The notes under the pieces were generated by a model that worked only from the letters and a program-made list of their open reading frames with translations, had not been told where the DNA came from and did no database searches. DNA of 64,000 bases, from positions 30,927 to 94,926 of the forward strand of contig NZ_JBLXDO010000016.1 of NCBI RefSeq assembly GCF_048263965.1. The letters are read 5' to 3'. This document shows positions 50,364 through 59,623 of the stretch, in pieces (position 1 is the stretch's first letter; each line of letters opens with the position of its first letter). The DNA comes from Ferrimonas sp048263965. GTDB taxonomy: Bacteria > Pseudomonadota > Gammaproteobacteria > Enterobacterales > Shewanellaceae. The position numbers were made by a program, and so were the translations under genes.

Positions 50364-52844
50364 ATGAAAAAATGGATGAGTCTGGGCATCTCCCTCAGCC
50401 TGCTCAGCGCCTGTGCGGCCACCACACCCGACACCCCCACCGCTGTCACGCAAACCCAGCCTCAAATCATCGCCCCGGTGCCGACGCTGAACGCGGCACA
50501 GCCTCTGACCCTGAAACAGATCATGGCGGACCCGGACTGGTTGGGGAACGCGCCTCAGCAGCCCTTGTGGTCCCTGGATGGCCAACGAATCTACTTCTGG
50601 CAGAAGGAGCTGGGATCCAAGCTGAGCCGCGCCTTCGAAGTCAATACCCAGGGAGACACTCAGCCCCTGGCCTTCGCCGACTGGGCCCTGGCCGAGGAGA
50701 AAACCCTGAATTCGGACGGCACCCTGGCCGCCTGGCTGTATGAGGGCAACCTGTTTGTGGCCCGCCCCGGCGACCAGCCCCGCCAGCTGACCCTGGACAG
50801 CAGTGCCATCGACCAGTTCAGCTTCACCTTGGACAACCAGTTGCTGGTGCGGCGAGGCAACAAGCTGTTTCGCATCGAGCCCCAGAGTGGTCGTACCCTG
50901 CTGCACGCAGAGCTGGTATTTGGCCAGAAGCCAGATGGCGCCAAGGTGGCCGACACCTATCTGGCCAAACAGCAGAAGCGGCTGATCCAGTATGTGGACA
51001 ATCAGTACCGGGATGCCGCCGACCAGAATGCCCGTCAAGCGGAGCGTCGTCAGGCCGACGCCGGCCTGGCACCACACCCCTTCTACCTGAATGCCAGTGA
51101 GCGACTGGTGACCCTGAGCCCCTCCCCCGACGGTCGCCATATCCTGGCGGTGGTCACCGACAAGGAGGGCAGCTGGCGCAAAGATCACGACATCATGCCC
51201 AACTACCTGGACAAGAAGGGCTATGTGGCCGCCCAGCCTGCCCGGGCCCGGATCGCCGAAGCCGAAGTAAAGGCCCACAGGCTGGTGCTGCTGGACAGCC
51301 AAAACGGCAGCGTGACCAACATCAGCTGGGAAGGGCTGACCGGTTTCGATGAGGATGTCCTGGCCAGCGTCAAGGCGGAGAACGCCCAGAGGCGCGGCGA
51401 CACCTACCAGACCCAGAAGGCGCTGCGGGTGATCACCCTGATGCAGGACTGGGGCTGGCAACAGAGCCCCATCCAGTGGTCTCCCCAGGGCGACAAGCTG
51501 GCGGTGATGCTGGAGTCCCAGGCAGACAATAAGGATCGCTGGCTGGCGACGGTGGATCTTGCCAAGGGCAGCCTCACCACAGAGCATCGCCTTCACGATG
51601 AGGCCTGGGTGAACTACACCCACAACGAATTTGGCTGGAGCCGGGATGGCCAAAGCCTCTACTACCTCTCCGAGGAAAGCGGCTACTCCCACCTCTACAT
51701 CAAACCGCTCAAGGGTAAGGCCAGGGCACTGACCCAGGGCGAATTTGTGGTCAGTAACCTGACCCAGAGCCGCGACGGCAAGCGCTTCTTCTTCAAGGCC
51801 AACCGCCATCACCCCGGCCAGCACGAGGTGTTCAGCGTGGCCAGTGACGGCGGCGAACTGCGTCAGGAGACCGATCTCAAGGGTGGCCTGGAGTATCGCC
51901 TCAGCCCGGATGAAACCCGGCTGCTGCTGACCGCCTCCAGCCGTACCCGGCCGCCGGAGCTGTTCTTGCAGCCCCTGGGCGCTCAGCCCACCCAGCTGAC
52001 CCACACCACCAGCCAGGCCTTCCTGGATTACCCCTGGCAGGCCCCTGAAGTGGTGGCGATTCCCTCCACCCATCAGGCCAAGCCGGTCTATGCCCGCATC
52101 TTCCGTCCCCTGAACGACAGCAAGAAGCACGATGGCAAATACCCGGCGGTGATCTTCAATCATGGCGCCGGTTACCTGCAGAACGCCCACTTCGGCTGGT
52201 CCGGATACTTTCGCGAATTCATGTTCCACAACCTGCTGGCCCAACAGGGCTACGTGGTGATGGACATCGACTACCGCGGCTCCAAGGGCTATGGCCGCGA
52301 CTGGCGCACCGCCATCTACCGCAACATGGGCCACAGCGAAGTGGAAGACATGCTCGACGGCATCGACTGGATGTCCGCTTCTCTGGGGGTCGACCAGCAG
52401 CGGGTGGGCACCTACGGCGGTTCCTACGGCGGCTTCCTCACCTTTATGGCGCTGTTCACCGAGCCTGAACGCTTCCAGGCCGGGGCCGCCCTGCGGCCGG
52501 TGACCGACTGGGCCCACTACAACTACGGCTACACCTCCAACATCCTCAATACCCCGGATGTGGATCCCATCGCCTATGAGCGCAGCTCCCCCATCGAGTT
52601 TGCCCAAGGGTTACAGAAACCCCTGCTGATCATGAGTGGCGTGCTGGACGACAACGTCTTCTTCCAGGACAGTGTGCGCCTGGTGCAGAGGCTGATCGAA
52701 CTGGAGAAGCCGATGTTTGAGACCGCCATCTACCCGGTGGAACCCCATGGCTTCCGCCAGCCCTCCAGCTGGCTGGATGAGTACCGTCGCATCTACCGCT
52801 TGTTCGAGGAGAACCTCAACCCAGGACAAGGGAACACTGATTAA
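50364..52844 (+). CDS. S9-family peptidase lipoprotein (DPP IV/prolyl oligopeptidase type)
   Basis: 826 aa. The lipobox in SLGISLSLLSAC-AATT predicts an envelope lipoprotein. A beta-propeller (about residues 50-560, with repeated strands such as WSLDGQRIYFW and LSPDETRLLLTA) precedes the alpha/beta hydrolase domain. The catalytic Ser is in GTYGGSYGGFLT, Asp in GVLDDNVFFQD and His in VEPHGFRQ. It should release dipeptides or cut after proline in imported peptides. A terminator follows. Confidence 0.93.
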   Translation: MKKWMSLGISLSLLSACAATTPDTPTAVTQTQPQIIAPVPTLNAAQPLTLKQIMADPDWLGNAPQQPLWSLDGQRIYFWQKELGSKLSRAFEVNTQGDTQPLAFADWALAEEKTLNSDGTLAAWLYEGNLFVARPGDQPRQLTLDSSAIDQFSFTLDNQLLVRRGNKLFRIEPQSGRTLLHAELVFGQKPDGAKVADTYLAKQQKRLIQYVDNQYRDAADQNARQAERRQADAGLAPHPFYLNASERLVTLSPSPDGRHILAVVTDKEGSWRKDHDIMPNYLDKKGYVAAQPARARIAEAEVKAHRLVLLDSQNGSVTNISWEGLTGFDEDVLASVKAENAQRRGDTYQTQKALRVITLMQDWGWQQSPIQWSPQGDKLAVMLESQADNKDRWLATVDLAKGSLTTEHRLHDEAWVNYTHNEFGWSRDGQSLYYLSEESGYSHLYIKPLKGKARALTQGEFVVSNLTQSRDGKRFFFKANRHHPGQHEVFSVASDGGELRQETDLKGGLEYRLSPDETRLLLTASSRTRPPELFLQPLGAQPTQLTHTTSQAFLDYPWQAPEVVAIPSTHQAKPVYARIFRPLNDSKKHDGKYPAVIFNHGAGYLQNAHFGWSGYFREFMFHNLLAQQGYVVMDIDYRGSKGYGRDWRTAIYRNMGHSEVEDMLDGIDWMSASLGVDQQRVGTYGGSYGGFLTFMALFTEPERFQAGAALRPVTDWAHYNYGYTSNILNTPDVDPIAYERSSPIEFAQGLQKPLLIMSGVLDDNVFFQDSVRLVQRLIELEKPMFETAIYPVEPHGFRQPSSWLDEYRRIYRLFEENLNPGQGNTD

Positions 52845-52940
52845 TATTTATTCATTTTTGTTGAATGTTTCATCAGCAGAGACTAGGTTGAGAGAGTCAC
52901 TTGCGATGTGACTACCTTGAATGGTTGTGTTCGTCCTTTT

Positions 52941-52976
52941 CGCCCCGCCACGGAACTGGCGGGGCGTTTTATTTTC
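52941..52976 (+). terminator. Intrinsic terminator of the S9 peptidase gene
   Basis: CGCCCCGCCA-CGGAAC-TGGCGGGGCG followed by TTTTATTTTC. On the opposite strand the T-run is lacking, so it serves mainly the + strand. Confidence 0.85.
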
Positions 52977-52977
52977 A

Positions 52978-54582
52978 TCAGAGGTGGGAGAAGCGTCCCA
53001 CCAGGCCATGGAGCTCAGCCATCTCTCCCTCGATCTGGCGGGCCGACTCCAACATCCGCTCCGCAGTCTGGGAGGTTTCCCGGGCCAGGCCACTGACGTT
53101 CTGCATGCTGGCGTCCATCTCCTCGGCCACCGCGCTCTGCTCCTCCGCCACCGTAGCCACCTGACGGTTCATGTCGCTTATCACCGATACCGAGCTGACG
53201 ATCTGCGCCAGAGCGCCGTCCGCCTGCTCCGTCTTGGTCACGCTGCCCTGAGCCTGTTCCCGGCTCTGTCCCATCACCTCCACCGCACTGAGTGCCTGAG
53301 ACTGCAGGCGCTCCACAATCTCGCGGATCTCCTCGGTGGAGTTCTGGGTCTTCTGAGCCAGGGTGCGCACTTCGTCGGCTACCACCGCAAAGCCCCGTCC
53401 CTGTTCTCCGGCCCTGGCCGCTTCGATGGCCGCATTCAGCGCCAGCAGGTTGGTCTGTTCGGCAATGCCGGTGATCACCTCCAGCACCCGGCCGACCTGA
53501 CGACTCTCCTCCTCCAGTTTGGTCAGTTCACCGGAGGCGCTCTCCACCTGCTCCGCCATCAGGTTGATGGCGCCGGCGGTGTCGGACACCACCACAGAAC
53601 CGGATCTGGCCTCTTTGTCCGCGTGGGCTGCGGCATCGGACGCCTTGGAGATGTTTTCGGTCACGTGATGAACGGTGCGGTTCATCTCGTTCATGGACTG
53701 GGAGATGCGGGCCACCTCGTCAGACTGGCGAGTCATGCCGTCACAGGCTTCCCGCGCCGCATCCCGTACCGTCAGGGCACTGTGCTCCACCTTGCCGGTC
53801 ACCCCCTGGATTCGGGTCAATAGCTCACTCACCTGACTCAGCATGGAGTTGTAGGCCTGATGCACCCTTTCCAGTTCGTTATCCCGGCCAATGGCCGAAG
53901 CGGCAATGGGGTGATTAAACTCCCCTCTGCCCACCCGCTGCAGGGAGTCCGCCAGCTGGGCCAGGGGGCGAATCAGGGTGCGGCTGCCATAGAGCTGGCC
54001 GAGCAGCACCATCAACAGGATCCCCAGAGAGGTCCCCAGGGCGACCCGCTGCTGCATCGCCACCGTCGAGTTGGCACTTTGTGCCATCATCCCCACCGCC
54101 TGGTGCATATTCTTGAGCACCTCGACGGAGAGGGCTTGAATCTCCGGCAGGGCGGCAGGTTCGGGCATCTGCAGATAGGCCTCCACCCGCTCCCGATAGG
54201 TGCGCCAGAGTCCGCCCACCTTCAGCAACTGCTCCCGGATATGGGGCTCGCTCACCGGTGCCAGCTTGCGACTGGGGTCGCCCGCCAGCAGCAGTTGATG
54301 GGCCTTCTCGAAGCGGGTTACCGTCTTCTCCAGGGCCGCGGGAGCCAGTCCCCCCTGGACCACCAGCAAGGCTTCCTTGGCATAGCGCTGACTCAGCATC
54401 CGCTGGGCCCCGGCGATGTTGATCCGCTCGGCACTGTTGCCCGAGGTGGCGTACAGCATGACGGCGTTGACCGCCGCGAGAAGAAACAGCACCAGGAAGA
54501 TCACCAGGAACTGTCCCCTTACCGTTTTAATACCCACTAGACGCAGCATGGCATGGAGCCACTGGTTCAGCGTGTTGGCCAT
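52978..54582 (-). CDS. Methyl-accepting chemotaxis protein with PilJ-type sensor
   Basis: 534 aa. TM1 (FLVIFLVLFLLAAVNAVMLYA) is followed by a PilJ/NarX-like periplasmic four-helix domain with the P-box-like NIAGAQRMLSQRYAKEALL. TM2, a HAMP-like region (SRTLIRPLAQLADSLQRVGRG) and the cytoplasmic signalling hairpin follow. The tip EQTNLLALNAAIEAARAGEQ is conserved. The ATG at 54582 has GGAGAGG upstream; the open frame continues 36 codons further without support. The P-box suggests nitrate/nitrite or a related anion as ligand (inference). Confidence 0.93.
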   Translation of the reverse strand: MANTLNQWLHAMLRLVGIKTVRGQFLVIFLVLFLLAAVNAVMLYATSGNSAERINIAGAQRMLSQRYAKEALLVVQGGLAPAALEKTVTRFEKAHQLLLAGDPSRKLAPVSEPHIREQLLKVGGLWRTYRERVEAYLQMPEPAALPEIQALSVEVLKNMHQAVGMMAQSANSTVAMQQRVALGTSLGILLMVLLGQLYGSRTLIRPLAQLADSLQRVGRGEFNHPIAASAIGRDNELERVHQAYNSMLSQVSELLTRIQGVTGKVEHSALTVRDAAREACDGMTRQSDEVARISQSMNEMNRTVHHVTENISKASDAAAHADKEARSGSVVVSDTAGAINLMAEQVESASGELTKLEEESRQVGRVLEVITGIAEQTNLLALNAAIEAARAGEQGRGFAVVADEVRTLAQKTQNSTEEIREIVERLQSQALSAVEVMGQSREQAQGSVTKTEQADGALAQIVSSVSVISDMNRQVATVAEEQSAVAEEMDASMQNVSGLARETSQTAERMLESARQIEGEMAELHGLVGRFSHL

Positions 54583-55080
54583 GGATTCCTCTCCATTTGT
54601 GGCGGCGCACCGCCCCTTTGTTTCATCAGAAAGACAACATTTAAAGTTATCGACTGATGTTCTGCCCCTGTTAACCGCTTTATCGGCCAATGTTGAAAAA
54701 TGTGAAGCGCATTCGCCTGCGGAGTCAGGTTTTTACCACGCAAAAACCACCAGAAACATGATCGCACTCAAACTTTTCTAAAGGGTGAAAGCGGATTGAG
54801 CACAGTACTCAACCGACGAAGGCTGAGGAAAAAAGCTTAGATTGTAATCAGTTGGACCGCTGATACTGGCTATTTCTAGATCCATAAGCAGGTGGCCTTC
54901 CATCCCTGAGTCAAAGTGCTCCGTCCAAGGCCTCTTACCTCACCGTTAGCAGGCATCCAACGCCTCGCTTTCGCCGGCCAAGGCCACGGCTGTGCTTTTT
55001 CACACACCCGGCTGAAAGCCATTGGCCTGAGAATGATTGCCGTCTAGGGTATAGAAGGAGTGAATCAACGGGATAAATCT
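54583..55080. other. Intergenic region between chemoreceptor and TetR genes
   Basis: About 500 bp without a credible gene and less GC-rich than its surroundings. TTGAG-CACAGTA-CTCAA at 54796-54812 is an inverted repeat that could be an operator. CAAGGCC-type repeats near 54980 may form a hairpin. Confidence 0.45.
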
Positions 55081-55788
55081 ATGGGCAGGTACCGCCAGCA
55101 AGTCTTTGAAGCCGCACGCACCCTGGTCGCAGAAAAGGGGCTGCTGGAGTTTTCCATGCGCGACCTGGCCAAAGCCTCGCAGATCTCCGTAGGCACTCTC
55201 TACCGTGAGATCAGCAACAAGGATGACCTGGTACTGCTGATGGCGGCAGACAACGTGCGCCGCCATGGTGTGGGGCTGGACAGCGCCCTGGAGTTTGGCC
55301 TGAATCCCGCCGAGCAGATGATGTTCCTCATCGGCTTCGCCCCCTACTGCATCGACTTCGCCAATCTGGATGCCAGCCAGGATCCCAATGTGGGTACCGA
55401 CTTCCTGGTGGGCAACTGCGACTTGGTGGCCCAGGCCACTGCCGAAGCCATTGAAGAGTTTCAGGCCAGCTTTCGACACTACCGCCAGCAGGTGGATGAA
55501 CTGGTCAGCCGATTAAGCGATGGGAGCGCCTTCTCCGACAGCAAGGAGCGAGCCAAGGAGGTGGCCATGGATCTGTCGATCCTCTGTCGTGGCACCCGGG
55601 TGATGAGAATTATGCGAACCAACCTGAAGTTCCGTGCCAACCAGATTGAAACAGAAAAGCTCTGTCAGTTGGCCGAACTGATCCTCGGCCAGTTGCACTG
55701 GCGCCAGATGAGGCCGCTACTCGACCCCAAGAAGCTGGAACTGGCCTGGAGGACCGCCATGGATCAACAGGGGATGGTGCCACGATGA
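55081..55788 (+). CDS. TetR/AcrR-family transcriptional regulator
   Basis: 235 aa. The N-terminal HTH is GRYRQQVFEAARTLVAEKGLLEFSMRDLAKASQISVGTLYREISNKDDLV-type sequence, in which SVGTLYREI is the recognition helix. The C-terminal ligand domain is all helical and not assignable. The ATG at 55081 is chosen because it begins just before the HTH and has GGGAT upstream; a GTG at 55060 overlaps the AAGGAG. It is the first of three rightward genes ending in a tetraheme lipoprotein. Confidence 0.88.
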   Translation: MGRYRQQVFEAARTLVAEKGLLEFSMRDLAKASQISVGTLYREISNKDDLVLLMAADNVRRHGVGLDSALEFGLNPAEQMMFLIGFAPYCIDFANLDASQDPNVGTDFLVGNCDLVAQATAEAIEEFQASFRHYRQQVDELVSRLSDGSAFSDSKERAKEVAMDLSILCRGTRVMRIMRTNLKFRANQIETEKLCQLAELILGQLHWRQMRPLLDPKKLELAWRTAMDQQGMVPR

Positions 55789-56077
55789 TGGGCCAATCCT
55801 GACAGAGTTGCCTCCAGGTTCACCAGGGAAAAACTGTGATCCCCCCTTGGACGGGTGTTCCATTTGGGCCCTGCCCAACCGCCTCAACCGAGACCGCGCC
55901 CACACCGCCAGCAACTTCAGAGAAAGCCTCCTCTCGAACACACCCCAAAAGCTGAAGACAGATCACTCCAGGTAAGCTGTTTCGGCCCAGCCTGACCGAT
56001 CCCGACCTCTTTAGCATCTTGCCCATCTGACTCTCCATATACTGTGATCAGATTTCATCACGAGGAGGAGTCGAATC
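55789..56077. other. Intergenic region between TetR and LuxR-type genes
   Basis: About 290 bp with no gene. AGGAGGAG lies just before the downstream ATG. ATACTGTGATCAGATTTCATCA near 56039 could hold promoter or operator sequence for the LuxR-type gene. Confidence 0.4.
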
Positions 56078-56635
56078 ATGTTGCCATCCGGTTGGATCTT
56101 CTATCAATCCGCGCGCCAAGAGCTGTGGCGGCACACCTCCTGGGATATGGCCCCCTGGGATCTCAGGTTTGATGCCCGGTTTGAGTGCAGCAACATCCAT
56201 GTCTCCGACCCCAGGCTGCGACAAAGTGCCTGCGCCCTGTTGGCTTCCGAGAAAGGTGCCGCCTTTCACTTTGGCCTGGCCAGCGACCGGCAGATACAGG
56301 GACAACGGCTGTTCAGTGCCCAGGCTGATCAGGGCTACCTGATCCTGATGTTTGACCAGGCCTACTCCCCCAAAATCGATGAGGTAAGGCACTACGTCCA
56401 ACAGACGGTGCAGCCCTTTGTGCTGCAACCGGGCGCCAGGGGAACACTGACCCCGCGCACCAAGACCATAGTCAAACTGACCGCTTTGGGCTTCACCACC
56501 ACAGAGATCGCCAATGCCCTGTTTCTGTCAAACCGAGGGGTCGATTACCACCTCGACCTGGCGAAAAAAACCTTGGGCGCCAGCAACCGCTCTGCGCTGA
56601 TCTTCTTGGCCATGCAGCAGGACTGGCTCGCCTGA
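56078..56635 (+). CDS. LuxR-type HTH transcriptional regulator
   Basis: 185 aa. The C-terminal HTH is LTPRTKTIVKLTALGFTTTE, IANALFLSNRGVDYHL, GerE/LuxR-like. The N-terminal 120 residues do not match a phosphoreceiver (no DD...D...K set) and I do not see the hallmark Trp/Tyr/Asp set of acyl-homoserine-lactone receptors. It lies 24 bp upstream of the tetraheme lipoprotein gene, in the same direction, so it is probably its regulator or co-transcribed. Confidence 0.83.
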   Translation: MLPSGWIFYQSARQELWRHTSWDMAPWDLRFDARFECSNIHVSDPRLRQSACALLASEKGAAFHFGLASDRQIQGQRLFSAQADQGYLILMFDQAYSPKIDEVRHYVQQTVQPFVLQPGARGTLTPRTKTIVKLTALGFTTTEIANALFLSNRGVDYHLDLAKKTLGASNRSALIFLAMQQDWLA

Positions 56636-56659
56636 GAATCCACTAACAAAAACTGAGTA

Positions 56660-58621
56660 ATGATGATGAGAAAACTGATTGCCTTAGCGGTCCTGTCCGC
56701 TATGGGGCTGGCCGGCTGCGGCTCCGATTCGGACAGCACGCCCCCGCCACCCGCACCGGAACAGCCCACCCCGGCACCACAATACGCCAACCTGGATGTG
56801 CACGTGGAACCCAACCGCCAGTTCGACGGCATGGTGCGCATCTACCTGGGACGCTGGTACCCCTGCACCACCGAGCACCCTGAGATGTGCGATCCCGCCA
56901 TGCCGGCAGACTATGAACTGCCCACCACCGGCAGCCAAACCGGCACCTATGGCAAGCCCAAGGACGAAAACGATCGCAACAAGAACAAGTACTACAACGC
57001 CCGCACCCGGGATGACAGCAAGTACTATATGGAGATCGCGGCCAGCGACATCAAAGCCTGGCGTGCCCAGTCCATTCGGGACGACATCTTCGTGCCTGGC
57101 CAGTACTCCATCCTGGATGTGATGCTCTATGTCTCCACCATCCGCACCGATCTTGAGGTCACCCTGGGTGAGTGGAACGATGAGCTCAACACCTACGACT
57201 ACAGCGTCTCCTTCGACGCCAACGGCGACGGTGACTTCGATGACGTCGCCGACGGGGACTACAAGGACAGCGAAGACTGGTACGCCGCCTCCACCTACGA
57301 CCAGGGGGACAACCTCAAGATCGCCAACCCCGTCCTCGATACCCTGTATGAACGCCTGGATGAGTACTGGGTGCAGCCGGAGATGAACATCCGCTTCCAG
57401 CCGGTCTCCCCAATGATGCGGGAGCGGGTCAAGCAGATGCAGAAGGCCGAGGCCGACCGCCTCAAGGCCAACGGTGGCAAGGTGATCCTGCCCAGCCTGG
57501 TGCTGGCTTACCTGGATGGCCGCAAAGGCCCGCAACTGCCGGCCAGCAACTTCGAAGTGAAAGCCTACAACCTGCGCCCTGATGTGTATCAGCCTGGGGT
57601 GATCACCATCGCCGATGCCATGATGACCGCCTATCACGAGTATGGGGTCGATATCCGCTTCGGCTTCTGGCCAACCCTGTCCACCGGTGCCACCATCGAT
57701 GCCTACATCATCACCCAGGCCGATGGCGTCAGAAACGGCAGTGAAGGGTTCAGTGGCTGGGGTTGGGTTGCCGGCGAAGCCCAGTCCGCGCTGGATTTCT
57801 TCAATGGCCCGGCCTGGCCCAAGGCCCAGGAACTGGTCGAGGGTAGCGCCCCTTACGATAACCCCACCATCTGCCACTTCCTTCGCGATGAGCATGGCCT
57901 GCTGACCGAAGAGACCGCCCAGGAGTGCATCGACATGTGGTACTCCGCCTACGGCGGCATCAACCTGCACCGCACCGCCGATGTGTCGGTGATGGTGAAC
58001 CCCAAGGAGTTTGTCCAGCTGTATTGGGTGGGTCCGGACTATGGCTCCAAGTATGAGATGACGGAGCACAACATCGCTGGCGACGGCAAGTTCCCCATCC
58101 ACGATGTGGCGCAGGCGGTGGCCCCGCTGCAAAGCAGCCACTTCGGCTGGGGCATTGCCGACTGCGGCCTGTGCCATGGCAAGGAAAACACCCACCTGGA
58201 CGGCGGCGACTCACCGGTGCTGGGGGAGATCACCGAGCCCTACTTCTGCGCCTCCTGCCACGGCGGCAACGGCGCTCCCCAGGGGCACGGCGCCATAGTG
58301 CGCTGTCACTTCTGTCACTCCAAGGACAAGCTGATGCTGAATCACGGCGAGGCCTCCAAGCAGTACCGCTTCGACGAGATCCCCTGTTTTGGCGTCACCC
58401 AGAAGGGCAACGAACTCAACGGCGAGATGGGCTCCTGTGCCGACGTGGTCAAGTCCAAAGACCCCTACACCAAAGATATGCTGGATGGTTACTCCCACAA
58501 CGGCACTACCTATGGCGAACAGGATCCCAGCAAGCAACTGACCCGGGGCAACAGCGACTGGCACACCAGCGAGACCTTCCCGGATCCCTACTCCTGCATG
58601 ACCTGCCACCCCAATAAGTAA
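56660..58621 (+). CDS. Tetraheme c-type cytochrome lipoprotein with large N-terminal domain
   Basis: 653 aa. The lipobox is in LIALAVLSAMGLAGC-GSD. A Pro-rich linker (PPPPAPEQPTPAPQ) leads to about 450 residues of unrecognised, acidic, beta-containing sequence with a calcium-loop-like DANGDGDFDD near residue 192. Two stretches (QYSILDVMLYVSTI and VITIADAMMTAYHEYG) look like a duplicated motif. The C-terminal part has four CXXCH sites: CGLCH (502), CASCH (530), CHFCH (549) and CMTCH (646), plus a separate Cys pair (PCFGV, GSCAD). It is not an MtrC/OmcA decaheme. Electron transfer in the outer membrane is inferred. Starts at ATG 56660, 56663 or 56666 are equivalent. Confidence 0.85.
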   Translation: MMMRKLIALAVLSAMGLAGCGSDSDSTPPPPAPEQPTPAPQYANLDVHVEPNRQFDGMVRIYLGRWYPCTTEHPEMCDPAMPADYELPTTGSQTGTYGKPKDENDRNKNKYYNARTRDDSKYYMEIAASDIKAWRAQSIRDDIFVPGQYSILDVMLYVSTIRTDLEVTLGEWNDELNTYDYSVSFDANGDGDFDDVADGDYKDSEDWYAASTYDQGDNLKIANPVLDTLYERLDEYWVQPEMNIRFQPVSPMMRERVKQMQKAEADRLKANGGKVILPSLVLAYLDGRKGPQLPASNFEVKAYNLRPDVYQPGVITIADAMMTAYHEYGVDIRFGFWPTLSTGATIDAYIITQADGVRNGSEGFSGWGWVAGEAQSALDFFNGPAWPKAQELVEGSAPYDNPTICHFLRDEHGLLTEETAQECIDMWYSAYGGINLHRTADVSVMVNPKEFVQLYWVGPDYGSKYEMTEHNIAGDGKFPIHDVAQAVAPLQSSHFGWGIADCGLCHGKENTHLDGGDSPVLGEITEPYFCASCHGGNGAPQGHGAIVRCHFCHSKDKLMLNHGEASKQYRFDEIPCFGVTQKGNELNGEMGSCADVVKSKDPYTKDMLDGYSHNGTTYGEQDPSKQLTRGNSDWHTSETFPDPYSCMTCHPNK

Positions 58622-58645
58622 TTTGAATGGCTGATCGGTCGCAAA

Positions 58646-58684
58646 AGAAAAAGCCGCTGCTTCTGATGAAACAGCGGCTTTTCC
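58646..58684. terminator. Terminator A (tetraheme gene and distal rnpB repeat)
   Basis: AAGCCGCTG (58651-58659) and CAGCGGCTT (58672-58680). It ends in TTTTCC on the + strand and TTTTTCTTTT on the minus strand, so it serves both directions. Confidence 0.88.
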
Positions 58685-59057
58685 ATTTTGTAGGTCGGAG
58701 CCGGCCGATAAGCCGCGATTTTGATGTGAGCGGAGTGGACAATCATCCAACCTGCCACAGCGGTTGCCAGCGGGCACCGCACTCTGATCGCGCATAAGAA
58801 AAAAGCCGTTGCACCTTGCGGTACAACGGCTTCTCTATGCTGTAGGTCGGAGCCAGCCCATAAGCCGCGATTTTGACATAAGCGGAGTGGACCTACATCC
58901 GGTCTGCCACAACGGTTGCCTGCGGGCTCTTGAGCTTAAGACAAAGAAAAACCCGCATCACCTTTCGGCAATGCGGGTTATCTATGCTGTAGGTCGGAGC
59001 CAGCCCATAAGCCGCGATTTTGACATAAGCGGAGTGGACCTACATCCGGTCTGCCAC

Positions 59058-59157
59058 NNNNNNNNNNNNNNNNNNNNNNNNNNNNNNNNNNNNNNNNNNN
59101 NNNNNNNNNNNNNNNNNNNNNNNNNNNNNNNNNNNNNNNNNNNNNNNNNNNNNNNNN
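59058..59157. other. Assembly gap of 100 Ns inside the rnpB repeats
   Basis: The flanks CTGCCAC and CGGGCTCTTGAGC are separated in the neighbouring copy by only 12 bases (AACGGTTGCCTG). The 100 Ns therefore look like a placeholder. The real gap is 12 bases, or 12 plus whole repeat units. Confidence 0.9.
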
Positions 59158-59181
59158 CGGGCTCTTGAGCTTAAGACAAAG

Positions 59182-59216
59182 AAAAACCCGCATCACCTTT
59201 CGGCAATGCGGGTTAT
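59182..59216 (-). terminator. Primary terminator of rnpB
   Basis: Minus strand AACCCGCAT..ATGCGGGTT followed by TTTCTTTG, 10 bases past the mature 3' end. Confidence 0.88.
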
Positions 59217-59225
59217 CTATGCTGT

Positions 59226-59604
<379 letters not shown>

Positions 59605-59623
59605 GGAGGCGGAGTATAACCTG

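Larger units (their letters stand above)
58690..59223 (-). repeat. Tandem repeats of the rnpB 3' end with terminators
   Basis: Three copies downstream of rnpB begin at 58690, 58842 and 58989 (shared GTAGGTCGGAG), with spacing 152 and 147 bp; the true rnpB 3' end begins at 59224. Each copy, read on the minus strand, has a degenerate rnpB 3' end (GCTTAT..GGCTCCGACCTAC) followed by its own hairpin terminator: stems at 58651/58680, 58803-58811/58824-58832, 58950-58958/58971-58979 and 59185-59193/59206-59214. The two inner copies are identical over all visible bases. A 100-N gap falls in the copy next to rnpB. E. coli rnpB is also known to be followed by partial 3' repeats. Confidence 0.9.

Noticed and set aside
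50076..52607. Long minus-strand open frame (over 800 codons) opposite pabA and the S9 peptidase gene
   Set aside because: It is antisense to two genes with complete catalytic motifs, has low-complexity Gly/Ala/His/Gln-rich composition, and arises from high GC at third positions.
56078..56635. LuxR-type protein as an acyl-homoserine-lactone receptor
   Set aside because: The N-terminal part lacks the characteristic aromatic/Asp ligand-binding set as far as can be seen, and no luxI-like gene is present.
58809..59168. Repetitive open frame containing two copies of the same peptide
   Set aside because: It is a translation of the tandem rnpB-3' repeats and passes through the 100-N gap; no coding support.
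58690..59223. CRISPR-like direct repeats
   Set aside because: The unit is about 150 bp, contains terminators and rnpB 3' sequence, and has no short repeat/unique spacer pattern and no cas genes.
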